This document shows, one piece after another, positions 10,136 to 17,732 of a stretch of 37,447 bases of DNA. The stretch covers positions 1 to 37,447 of the forward strand of contig CBRG010000188.1 of assembly GCA_000470535.1 (NCBI GenBank), in the 5' to 3' direction. Positions within the stretch are counted from its first letter, which is position 1. Each line of letters begins with the position of its first letter. The notes under the pieces were generated by a model. That model was not told where the DNA came from, did not search any database, and saw nothing but the letters and a program-made list of their open reading frames with translations. The position numbers and the translations under genes are program-made. The DNA is from Streptomyces sp. AW19M42. GTDB lineage: Bacteria; Actinomycetota; Actinomycetes; Streptomycetales; Streptomycetaceae.

Positions 10136-12364
10136 GTGTTTGAACGCATAGCCGAACTGGCGATCCGCCGGCCCCGGTTGATACTCGTCGTCGCCGTCGT
10201 GGCTGTTGCCCTCATGGGCGTCCTGGGCTCCGGCGCGTTCGGCAAGCTGCTCGGGGGCGGCTACGACGACCCGGCCTCCCAGTCCACCCGGGCCGGGAAG
10301 GTGATCGACGAGAAGTTCGGCGGGGAGACGAACCTGGTCCTGCTGGTCCGCGCCGCCGAGGGCCGCGTCGACGCCCCGGCCGCGCAGCAGGACGGCCGGG
10401 CCCTGCTGGCCGGCCTCAAGAAGGAGAGGAACCTGGAGAACGTCGTCTCGTTCTGGGACACGGGCAGCGCCGCCCTTCGCTCCGAGGACGGGCGCGAGGC
10501 CATGGTGCTCGCCCACGTGAAGGGGAACGACACCGAGCGCGACGAGAACGCCAAGAGCGTCATCGACGCCTACACCGGGCCGTACAAGGACGCGCTCACG
10601 GTCCGGGCGGGCGGCGCCGCCGCCGTGACCAGCGAGATGGGGACGCAGTCGGGCAAGGACCTGCTGCTGGCCGAGGGCATCGCCGTACCGCTGACCCTGG
10701 TGCTGCTCCTGATCGTCTTCGGCAGCGCGGTGGCCGCCCTGCTGCCGCTGGTGATCGGCATCATCGCCATCGCGGGCACGTTCGCGGAGCTCTTCCTCCT
10801 CGGCAGCGTCACCGATGTCTCCGTCTTCGCGGTCAACCTCACCACGGCGCTGGGGCTGGGCCTCGGCATCGACTACGCCCTGCTGATGATCAGCCGGTTC
10901 CGGGAACAGCTCGCGACCGGGGCGAGCGTGGACGACGCCGTCCGGCGGACGGTGAGTACCGCGGGCCGTACCGTCGCGTTCTCCGCCGCGACCGTGGCGG
11001 CCGCGCTGGCTGCGCTCCTGGTGTTCCCCCAGTACTTCCTGCGCTCGTTCGGCTATGCCGGGGTCGGGGTCGTCGCCATCGCGGCCTTCAGCACCCTGTT
11101 CGTCATGCCCGCCCTGTTCGTCGTGCTGGGCCACCGGGTCAACAGCGGGCGGATGCCGTGGTCGAAGCCGGGCCGCGCCGGCACCCGGGCACCGATGTGG
11201 GGACGGCTGGCCGGCACCGTCATGCGGCGGCCCGCGCTCACCGCACTGCCCGTGCTCGCGGTCCTCCTGGTCGCGGCGAGCCCGCTCCTCGGCATCACCT
11301 TCGGCACCCCGGACGAACGCGTGCTGTCCGCCGGCGCCGAGAGCCGCCAGGTCTCGGCGGTCCTCCAGGAGAAGTTCGACGGCAACGACGACTCGGCCCT
11401 CCACGTCGTCATCGACACCTCGGTGGGCAGGGCGCCACTGGTGTCGTACGCGGCCGGGCTGTCCGGCCTCAAGGGCGTCGCCCGGGTCGAGACCAGTGCC
11501 GGCACCTACGCCGACGGACGGGCCACGGCCGCCGGCAACCCCGCGCTCGGCCGCCCCGACGGGCAGCGGATCAACGTGGTGAGCGCCCTGGCGCCGAAGT
11601 CGGACGAGTCCCAGGCCCTGGTCGGTGAGGTGCGGGCGCTCGCCCCGCCCGCCGGAGCGCACGCCCTGGTGGGCGGCACCGACGCCGTACTGGTCGACGC
11701 GAAGGGCGCGATCGCGGACCGCCTCCCGATCGCGGTGACCCTGGTCGTCCTCACCACGTTCCTGCTGCTCTTCCTGTTCACCGGCAGCATCGTCCAGCCG
11801 CTGCGCGCCCTGGTGCTCAACATGATCAGCCTGGCCGCGACCCTCGGCGTCATGACCTGGATTTTCCAGGACGGCCACCTCTCCTCCCTGCTCGGCTTCA
11901 CGGCCCAGCCGATGGAGGTGTCCATGACCGTGCTGATGTTCTGCATCGCGTTCGGCCTCTCGATGGACTACGAGGTCTTCGTCACCAGCCGGATCAAGGA
12001 GCTCCACGACCTGGGCGAGGACAACGAGAGCGCCGTGACCAACGGCCTCGGGCACACGGGACGCATCGTCAGCGCGGCGGCGTGCCTGCTGGCGGTGAGC
12101 TTCTTCGCCTTCGGCACGGCCGAGCTCAGCTTCATGCAGCTGTTCGGCCTGGGCAGCGGCCTCGCCATCCTCATCGACGCCGTCGCGGTACGCGGCATCC
12201 TGGTGCCCGCCGCGATGCGGCTGCTCGGCCGCTCCGCCTGGTACGCGCCCGGCTTCCTGCGCAAGGTCCACGGACGCATCGGCCTCAGCGAGGGCGGCCC
12301 CGCGCCGGAACCCGCCGCCGGGTCGCCCGAGTCGCCGTACGTGAAGGACCCGGCCCAGGTCTGA
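10136..12364 (+). CDS. MMPL/RND-family membrane exporter
   Basis: This is an inner-membrane proton-driven transporter of the MMPL type, which exports lipids or hydrophobic small molecules. The 742-residue protein has the expected twofold repeat: an N-terminal helix, a large extracytoplasmic domain, a block of helices containing LGLGIDYALLMISRFREQ, a second extracytoplasmic domain (about residues 400-540) and a second helix block containing FGLSMDYEVFVTSRIKE. The two Asp-Tyr motifs mark the proton-relay helices of both halves. The GTG at 10136 has AAGGAG 7 nt upstream; an upstream in-frame ATG would read through the candidate operator. It diverges from the TetR gene, so substrate-induced export is likely. 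A hairpin terminator follows. Confidence 0.93.
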   Translation: MFERIAELAIRRPRLILVVAVVAVALMGVLGSGAFGKLLGGGYDDPASQSTRAGKVIDEKFGGETNLVLLVRAAEGRVDAPAAQQDGRALLAGLKKERNLENVVSFWDTGSAALRSEDGREAMVLAHVKGNDTERDENAKSVIDAYTGPYKDALTVRAGGAAAVTSEMGTQSGKDLLLAEGIAVPLTLVLLLIVFGSAVAALLPLVIGIIAIAGTFAELFLLGSVTDVSVFAVNLTTALGLGLGIDYALLMISRFREQLATGASVDDAVRRTVSTAGRTVAFSAATVAAALAALLVFPQYFLRSFGYAGVGVVAIAAFSTLFVMPALFVVLGHRVNSGRMPWSKPGRAGTRAPMWGRLAGTVMRRPALTALPVLAVLLVAASPLLGITFGTPDERVLSAGAESRQVSAVLQEKFDGNDDSALHVVIDTSVGRAPLVSYAAGLSGLKGVARVETSAGTYADGRATAAGNPALGRPDGQRINVVSALAPKSDESQALVGEVRALAPPAGAHALVGGTDAVLVDAKGAIADRLPIAVTLVVLTTFLLLFLFTGSIVQPLRALVLNMISLAATLGVMTWIFQDGHLSSLLGFTAQPMEVSMTVLMFCIAFGLSMDYEVFVTSRIKELHDLGEDNESAVTNGLGHTGRIVSAAACLLAVSFFAFGTAELSFMQLFGLGSGLAILIDAVAVRGILVPAAMRLLGRSAWYAPGFLRKVHGRIGLSEGGPAPEPAAGSPESPYVKDPAQV

Positions 12365-12388
12365 CCACGCACGGCCTCCCCACGAAGT

Positions 12389-12421
12389 GTGCCCGCCTCC
12401 CCCACGCCGGGGGGCGGGCAC
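12389..12421 (+). terminator. Terminator after the MMPL exporter
   Basis: GTGCCCGCCTCCCC pairs with GGGGGGCGGGCAC around a short CACGC-type loop, starting 25 nt after the exporter stop codon. One G-T pair interrupts an otherwise perfect stem of about 13 bp. Confidence 0.75.
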
Positions 12422-12521
12422 CCGCACGGACGGGGCGGGCCGGGCGGAACCCGCAGGCACCGGGCATGGTGGACTTCGAGTCCGGCGGACGGGGACAGCG
12501 ACAGCAACAGCGAGGCGGGGC

Positions 12522-13400
12522 ATGACCGAGCACGGCGAGGACCACGGCTATCTGCTGGACAACCAGCAGTCGGAGGCGGGCATCCGGTTCGGCGCGCTGG
12601 CCGAGCTGTTCGACCCGGTGACGTTCCGGCACATCGACCGGATCGGCGTCACCGAGGGCATGAGGTGCTGGGAGGTCGGGGCCGGCGGCCCCTCCGTTCC
12701 CGCGGGTCTCGCCGAACGGGTCGGCGCCACCGGGCAGGTGGTCTGCACCGACATCGACGTGTCCTGGGCCAGGGAGGCCGCCTCCGACGTCGTCGAGGTA
12801 CTGCGCCACGACGTCGCGGCCGACCCTGCGCCGCCGGGCGGCTTCGACCTGGTGCACGCCCGGCTGGTCCTGGTGCATGTCGTCGACCGGGCCGAGGCCC
12901 TGCGCCGCATGGTCCAGGCGCTGCGGCCCGGTGGCGTGCTGCTCCTGGAGGACGCCGATCCGGGGCTTCAGCCCCTGCTGTGCCCGGACGAGTCGGGCCC
13001 GGAACAGCGGCTGGCCAACCGCCTGCGGTCCGGGTTCCGGGAGCTCATGGCGGGGCGCGGTGCCGATCTCGCGTACGGCCGGACGTTGCCCAGGCGGCTG
13101 CGCGAGGCCGGGCTGCTCGATGTGAGGGCGGACGCCTGCTTCCCGATCACCTCGCCCGCCTGCACCGTTCTTGAGGCCGCGACCGTCCGGCAGATCCGTG
13201 GCCGGCTGGTGGCGGCGGGGATCGCGAACGACGCGGACATCGACCGCCATCTGTCGAACGTCGCCACGGGGGAGCTCGACCTGGCGACGGCCCCGATGAT
13301 CTCGGCCTGGGGCCGCCGCTCCCAGGAAGTGTCCGGCGGATCAGGATTCGAGGGGCGCGGGGCGCGGGACCGCGCCCGAGGGCTGTCCCGTCATCCCTGA
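12522..13400 (+). CDS. SAM-dependent class I methyltransferase
   Basis: The 292-residue protein has the Rossmann methyltransferase fold. Motif I is CWEVGAGGPSVPAGLAERVG (residues 49-68). An acidic residue ends strand beta2 in VVCTDIDVSWA, and motif IV/V is FDLVHARLVLVHVVDR then LRPGGVLLLEDAD. Substrate is unknown. ATG 12522 follows GAGGCGGGG. The last residues and the stop codon are encoded by the left terminal repeat of the MITE-like element at 13379, so the original C-terminus was probably different. The residues after about 275 (GGSGFEGRGARDRARG) have no structural look and may be read-through sequence. Confidence 0.85.
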   Translation: MTEHGEDHGYLLDNQQSEAGIRFGALAELFDPVTFRHIDRIGVTEGMRCWEVGAGGPSVPAGLAERVGATGQVVCTDIDVSWAREAASDVVEVLRHDVAADPAPPGGFDLVHARLVLVHVVDRAEALRRMVQALRPGGVLLLEDADPGLQPLLCPDESGPEQRLANRLRSGFRELMAGRGADLAYGRTLPRRLREAGLLDVRADACFPITSPACTVLEAATVRQIRGRLVAAGIANDADIDRHLSNVATGELDLATAPMISAWGRRSQEVSGGSGFEGRGARDRARGLSRHP

Positions 13401-13540
13401 TGGATCGGCGCGCGGCGTCGGACGCGGTGCGTCGCAAGGCGGAGGGGCGTCCGCATACGGGATGCAGTCGGGCGTTCCGACAACGCGGCGAGGTTCCGTA
13501 GCCGGCGTCGTGCGCCCGGCAGGGATGACGGGACAGCCCT
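13379..13540. mobile_element. MITE-like element with perfect 21-bp terminal inverted repeats
   Basis: The ends 13379-13399 and 13520-13540 are perfect 21-bp inverted repeats beginning AGGGCTGTCCCG, enclosing about 120 bp with no coding capacity. Repeats starting GGGCTGTCCCG are, from memory, common at ends of Streptomyces IS5-like elements and their short derivatives. I see no clear target-site duplication. The left end supplies the final codons and stop of the methyltransferase. The right end stops 13 bp before the VOC gene and may affect its promoter or leader. Confidence 0.7.
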
Positions 13541-13553
13541 TAATCTGACCGCC

Positions 13554-13964
13554 ATGGACATCACCATTCACACGAGCGTCCTTCCGCACGACGATCCGGA
13601 CGCGTCCGTGGCCTTCTACCGTGACGCCCTCGGCTTCGAGGTCCGCAGTGACGTCGGTCAGGGACGGATGCGCTGGATCACGGTCGGCCCGGCGGGTCAG
13701 CCCGACACGTCCATCCTCCTGGCACCCCCGGCCGCCGACCCGGGGGTCACCGAGGACGAACACCGCACCATCACGGAGATGATGGCGAAGGGCACCTACG
13801 GGTGGATCCTGCTGGCTACCAGGGACCTCGACGCAACCTTCGAGAAGGTGCAGGCCCGCACCACCGAGGTCGTACAGGAACCGACCGAACAGCCGTACGG
13901 AATCCGCGACTGCGCCGTCCGCGATCCCGCGGGCAACATGGTCCGCATCCAGGAACTCCGCTGA
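13554..13964 (+). CDS. VOC-family (glyoxalase/bleomycin resistance-like) protein
   Basis: The 136-residue protein has the paired beta-alpha-beta-beta-beta architecture of the vicinal oxygen chelate family. Visible are DDPDASVAFYRDALGFEV in the first half and YGIRDCAVRDPAGNMVRIQE in the second, the usual signature of metal-binding or substrate-binding VOC proteins. The substrate is unknown. ATG 13554 is preceded only by the MITE end and TAATCTGACCGCC, so a strong ribosome binding site is absent. A frameshifted AraC-type gene begins 14 bp after its stop, and the pair probably form one transcription unit. Confidence 0.85.
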   Translation: MDITIHTSVLPHDDPDASVAFYRDALGFEVRSDVGQGRMRWITVGPAGQPDTSILLAPPAADPGVTEDEHRTITEMMAKGTYGWILLATRDLDATFEKVQARTTEVVQEPTEQPYGIRDCAVRDPAGNMVRIQELR

Positions 13965-13978
13965 GAAGGGATCCACTC

Positions 13979-14442
13979 GTGTGCCATCCCTCGTGGGCGC
14001 GGGCCCGCGCCCAGGACCAGCGACTGCGCGAACCGGCGCTCCTGCGCCGGGTCCGCGACCGGATGGACCGGGAGTACGCGCAGCCGCTGGACGTCGAGGC
14101 GCTCGCCGCGGCGTCCACATATCCGCCGACCACCTCAGCCGCCGGTTCCGGCTGGCGTACGGCGAATCGCCGTACGCGTACCTGATGACGCGTCGTATCG
14201 AGCGCGCGAAGGCGATGCTGCTCCGCGACGACCTCGGCGTCACGGAGATCTGCTTCGCGGTCGGCTGCTCATCCCCGGGCACCTTCATTACCCGCTTCAC
14301 CGAACTGGTCGGGATGCCGCCCAGCGCGTACCGGCGCCGTGCGGCGGGCGCTGCCGAGGGGATGCCGCCCTGCATGGCGAAACAGGTGACACGACCGGTC
14401 AGGAATCGAGAAGCACCGGCCCCGGAGCCACCACTAGCGTGA
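13979..14442 (+). pseudogene. AraC-family DNA-binding protein, frameshifted
   Basis: Read from the GTG at 13979 (GAAGGGA 8 nt upstream) the frame gives an AraC N-terminal helix, RVRDRMDREYAQPLDVEAL. It then loses similarity near 14105. The +1 frame continues exactly where the family should: GVHISADHLSRRFRLAYGESP, the first HTH, then TEICFAVGCSSPGTFITRF, the second. Adding one C in the run GCTCGCCGCGGC around 14103-14108 would restore a single frame of about 155 residues. The downstream frame is intact to the stop at 14442. This is either a real one-base deletion or a sequencing error at a GC-rich site. Confidence 0.8.
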
Positions 14443-15101
14443 TGGACATGGCAAGCACCGAAGCAGTCATCTCAGTCACCTCAGTCGACTCGGTCACGCT
14501 CGAAGTGGCCGACCCCACGGCCGCCCAGCACTTCTACGCCACCGCCTTCGGCCTTGGCCCGCAGCTGCGGCTGCGGGCCTCCGAGGCACCCTCGGTCGGC
14601 TTCCACGGGTTCACGCTGTCGCTCACGGTGTCCCAGCCGGGCACCGTCGACAGCCTCATCGACTCGGCACTCGAAGCCGGCGCCACGTCGCTGAAGCCCG
14701 CCGCCAGGTCGTTCTGGGGGTACGGCGGTGTCGTGCGGGCCCCCGACGGCACGGTCTGGAAGGTCGCGACCTCCGCGAAGAAGGACACCGGCCCCGCCAC
14801 CCGGGAGATCGACGACCTCGTGCTCCTGCTGGGGGTCGAGGACATCGTCGCGAGCAGGCGGTTCTACGTCGGCCGGGGCCTGACCGTGGCGAAGAGCTTC
14901 AGCCGGACGTACGTCGAGTTCGCGGCCGGCCCGGGTCCCGTCAAGCTGGCGCTGTACAGGCGCCGCGCGCTGGCCAAGGACGCCGGGGTCTCCCCCGACG
15001 GCACCGGATCGCACCGGATCGTGATCGGCGGCGGCGCCGGTCCCTTCACCGACCCGGACGGGTTCGCCTGGGAGGCCGCGTCGCCGGCGCCCGCGTCCTG
15101 A
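14442..15101 (+). CDS. Two-domain VOC-family protein
   Basis: About 219 residues encode two VOC modules in tandem: SVTLEVADPTAAQHFYATAFGL near residue 15 to about 110, and DLVLLLGVEDIVASRRFYVG onward to the C-terminal FTDPDGFAWEAA. Such proteins act as dioxygenases, lyases or drug-binding proteins; nothing specifies the substrate. Three starts cluster at 14439 (GTG), 14442 (ATG) and 14448 (ATG). The first two overlap the AraC stop. It likely belongs to the same transcript as the preceding VOC and AraC genes. Confidence 0.85.
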   Translation: MDMASTEAVISVTSVDSVTLEVADPTAAQHFYATAFGLGPQLRLRASEAPSVGFHGFTLSLTVSQPGTVDSLIDSALEAGATSLKPAARSFWGYGGVVRAPDGTVWKVATSAKKDTGPATREIDDLVLLLGVEDIVASRRFYVGRGLTVAKSFSRTYVEFAAGPGPVKLALYRRRALAKDAGVSPDGTGSHRIVIGGGAGPFTDPDGFAWEAASPAPAS

Positions 15102-15125
15102 CGGGACGGCGCCGGGCAGCCGCGC

Positions 15126-15776
15126 CTACGCGGACGTCCGCCGCCGGGCCAGCTCCTTTTCCTCCTCCGGCAGCACGTCGGCCACCAGCAGCCGGGGCAG
15201 CAGGTCGCCCTCCAGGGTCATGGCCCGGAAGACGAGCGCGACGGTCACGTCGTGATCCGGCCGGTGCACGACCTCGACCGGGTCGGCGGCGCGGATGTCG
15301 CCGGGCTCGATCACGCGCAGGTAAGCCCCGGGCAGCGCGGCCCGCGTGAACCGCTTGATCCAGCCGTCCCGCCCCAGCCAGCCCTGGAACGTCCCGCACG
15401 GGATCCGCGGGCAGGACACCTCCAGGACCACGTCCGCCCCGATCCGCCAACGCTCCCCGATCAGGGCGCCGTTGACGTCCAGCCCCAGGGTCGTGAGGTT
15501 CTCCCCGAACACCCCGTCGCCCAGTGGCCGGCCCAGCTCGGCCTGCCAGCCGTCGAGATCCTCGCGGGCGTAGGCGTAGACAGCCTGGTCGGCGCCGCCG
15601 TGGTGCTTCACGTCGTAGACCCGGTCACCGGCGAGACCGACCGCGCCGGTGCCCTTGGGGCCGGGGGCGGTGACGGCGACCGGTCCGGCGACGGGCCGTT
15701 TGTCGATACCGGTCGAGCTCAGCCCCTTCCAGGGGTTGGGACGGGGGCGGCCGATGTTGACGGAGAGCAGCTTCAT
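15126..15776 (-). CDS. MOSC-domain protein (YiiM-like)
   Basis: MOSC domains handle molybdenum-cofactor sulfur or act in reduction of N-hydroxylated compounds (the YiiM group). The 216-residue protein has the family motifs KHHGGADQAVYAYAREDLDGW, FGENLTTLGLD and SCPRIPCGTFQGW; the cysteine in the last is the conserved MOSC cysteine. A short C-terminal helical tail ends EEEKELARRR. ATG 15776 gives the usual MKLLSVNIG start. It is transcribed toward the VOC gene, tail to tail, with 24 bp between stops. Confidence 0.88.
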   Translation of the reverse strand: MKLLSVNIGRPRPNPWKGLSSTGIDKRPVAGPVAVTAPGPKGTGAVGLAGDRVYDVKHHGGADQAVYAYAREDLDGWQAELGRPLGDGVFGENLTTLGLDVNGALIGERWRIGADVVLEVSCPRIPCGTFQGWLGRDGWIKRFTRAALPGAYLRVIEPGDIRAADPVEVVHRPDHDVTVALVFRAMTLEGDLLPRLLVADVLPEEEKELARRRTSA

Positions 15777-15990
15777 TCCGGGGACCATACGATCGCCGCC
15801 GCGCCGGGGCGACACATTTATGCCGCCGCCCGGACCCGGCGGGGGCACCCCGACGGACGCGCTCCGGGTGCCGTCCGGGTCCGGCGGGCGGACCATGGAA
15901 CCGGGTGGCAGCGCCCGTGCTCCGCCGCGTCCCCGCACTGCGGCCCTGCACTCACCCGTCACCCGAACACCACACCCCACCAACAGCCTC

Positions 15991-16006
15991 ATCTCATATC
16001 TGAGAT
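15991..16006 (+). promoter_or_regulatory. Palindrome ATCTCA-TATC-TGAGAT before the HTH-MurA gene
   Basis: Perfect 6-bp arms end 11 bp before the ATG at 16018. There is no ribosome binding site between them. TAGCCT (16005-16010) has the spacing of a -10 element for a transcript that starts at the ATG, which would make the mRNA leaderless and put the palindrome over the promoter. The neighbouring gene encodes its own helix-turn-helix, so autorepression is plausible. Confidence 0.55.
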
Positions 16007-16017
16007 AGCCTTTTGGC

Positions 16018-17547
16018 ATGTCAGATGACTACCTCGTACGTATCGGCAAGCTCATCCGTGACGCCCGCCAGCACCGGGGCTGGACACAGAGTCAGCTCGC
16101 CGAGGCGCTCGCCACCAGCCAGAGCGCCGTGAACCGCATCGAGCGCGGCAATCAAAACATCAGCCTTGAGATGATTGCCCGCATCGGTGAAGCGCTCGAC
16201 AGTGAGATCGTGTCGCTCGGCTACGCCGGCCCCATGCACCTGAGGGTGGTCGGCGGGCGCCGACTGTCCGGCGCCATCGACGTCAAGACCAGCAAGAACG
16301 CCTGCGTGGCACTGCTCTGCGCCTCGCTGCTCAACAAGGGCCGTACGGTGCTGCGCCGGGTGGCCCGGATCGAGGAGGTCTACCGCCTCCTGGAGGTGCT
16401 GAACTCCATCGGGGTGCGCACCCGGTGGATCAACGACGGCACCGATCTGGAGATCATCCCGCCCGCCCGCATCGACATGGACGCCATCGACGCGGACGCC
16501 GCCCGCCGGACCCGGTCGATCATCATGTTCCTCGGGCCGCTGCTGCACCGGATGGACCAGTTCAAGCTGCCGTACGCGGGCGGCTGCGACCTCGGCACCC
16601 GGACCATCGAGCCGCACATGATCGCGCTGCGCCGGTTCGGCCTGGAGATCGCCGCGACCGAGGGCATCTACCACGCCCGGGTCGACCACACCGTCACGCC
16701 CGGCCGCCCGATCGTGCTGACCGAGCGCGGCGACACCGTGACCGAGAACGCGCTGCTGGCCGCCGCCCGGCACGACGGCACCACCGTCATCCGCAACGCG
16801 TCCTCCAACTACATGGTCCAGGACCTCTGCTTCTTCCTGGAGGCGCTGGGCGTACGGGTGGACGGCGTCGGCACGACCACGCTGACCGTGCACGGTGTGC
16901 CGACCATCGACGTGGATGTGGACTACTCCCCCTCCGAGGACCCGGTCGAGGCGATGAGCCTGCTCGCCGCCGCCGTCGTCACGGAGTCCCAGCTGACGAT
17001 CCGCCGGGTGCCGATCGAGTTCCTGGAGATCGAGCTCGCGGTGCTGGAGGAGATGGGCGTCGACTGCGACCGCACCTCGGAGTACGCGGCGGACAACGGC
17101 CGCACCCGGCTGGTCGACCTGACGGTCGGGCCCTCCAAGCTGGAGGCGCCGATCGACAAGATCCACCCGATGCCGTTCCCGGGCCTGAACATCGACAACG
17201 TGCCGTTCTTCGCGGCCATCGCCGCGTCGGCCCACGGCCAGACCCTGATCCACGACTGGGTCTACGACAACCGCGCCATCTACCTCACCGACCTCAACCG
17301 CCTCGGCGGCCGGCTCCAGCTCCTGGACCCCCACCGGGTGCTCGTCGAGGGCCCGACCCGGTGGCGCGCGGCCGAGATGATGTGCCCGCCCGCACTGCGG
17401 CCGGCGGTGGTGATACTGCTCGCGATGATGGCGGCCGAGGGCACCTCCGTACTGCGCAACGTGTATGTGATCAACCGCGGTTACGAGGAGCTGGCGGAGC
17501 GACTGAACTCGGTGGGCGCTCAGATCGAGATCTTCCGCGACATCTGA
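16018..17547 (+). CDS. XRE helix-turn-helix fused to MurA-like UDP-GlcNAc 1-carboxyvinyltransferase
   Basis: Residues 8-65 form an XRE DNA-binding domain (LIRDARQHRGWTQSQLAEAL, then SQSAVNRIERG). Residues 73-509 form an EPSP-synthase-like MurA domain, which transfers enolpyruvate from PEP to UDP-GlcNAc in peptidoglycan synthesis. The MurA key residues are kept: SKNA (Lys93, Asn94), Cys190 in AGGCDLGTRTIEPH at the fosfomycin-reactive cysteine position, and the C-terminal LRPAVVILLAMMAAEGTS and NRGYEELAERL. The domain can therefore be catalytic, or it can sense UDP-GlcNAc and control the attached DNA-binding domain. I recall an equivalent gene beside acnA in S. coelicolor, so it is probably core. 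A palindrome overlaps its start region and a terminator follows. Confidence 0.92.
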   Translation: MSDDYLVRIGKLIRDARQHRGWTQSQLAEALATSQSAVNRIERGNQNISLEMIARIGEALDSEIVSLGYAGPMHLRVVGGRRLSGAIDVKTSKNACVALLCASLLNKGRTVLRRVARIEEVYRLLEVLNSIGVRTRWINDGTDLEIIPPARIDMDAIDADAARRTRSIIMFLGPLLHRMDQFKLPYAGGCDLGTRTIEPHMIALRRFGLEIAATEGIYHARVDHTVTPGRPIVLTERGDTVTENALLAAARHDGTTVIRNASSNYMVQDLCFFLEALGVRVDGVGTTTLTVHGVPTIDVDVDYSPSEDPVEAMSLLAAAVVTESQLTIRRVPIEFLEIELAVLEEMGVDCDRTSEYAADNGRTRLVDLTVGPSKLEAPIDKIHPMPFPGLNIDNVPFFAAIAASAHGQTLIHDWVYDNRAIYLTDLNRLGGRLQLLDPHRVLVEGPTRWRAAEMMCPPALRPAVVILLAMMAAEGTSVLRNVYVINRGYEELAERLNSVGAQIEIFRDI

Positions 17548-17554
17548 CGGGTGG

Positions 17555-17590
17555 GGTGTCGTGCCCCTTGAGCCGAGGGGGCACAACACC
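17555..17590 (+). terminator. Terminator after the HTH-MurA gene
   Basis: GGTGTCGTGCCCC pairs with GGGGCACAACACC with one mismatch around TTGAGCCGAG, starting 7 nt after the stop codon. Confidence 0.75.
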
Positions 17591-17657
17591 GCAACATGCC
17601 ATCTGACCTGCGAATACTTACCTTCACGACCCTTCACTGATCACTGTAGCTTTTCAG

Positions 17658-17684
17658 CATCTTGCGCAACGCACGTGCAAGATG
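17658..17684 (-). terminator. Probable terminator of the cyclodipeptide operon
   Basis: CATCTTGCGC and GTGCAAGATG pair with one G-T wobble around a 7-nt loop. On the minus strand this lies about 50 nt after the P450 stop and is followed by CTGAAAAG. Confidence 0.5.
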
Positions 17685-17732
17685 ATCTTGGTGGGTGTGG
17701 CACGGTGCAGTTGTTGGTGCGGGCCGTGGTTC

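Noticed and set aside
10121..12523. 800-codon open frame opposite the MMPL exporter
   Set aside because: Gln/His/Arg/Gly-rich composition without membrane segments; the + strand frame is an obvious transporter.
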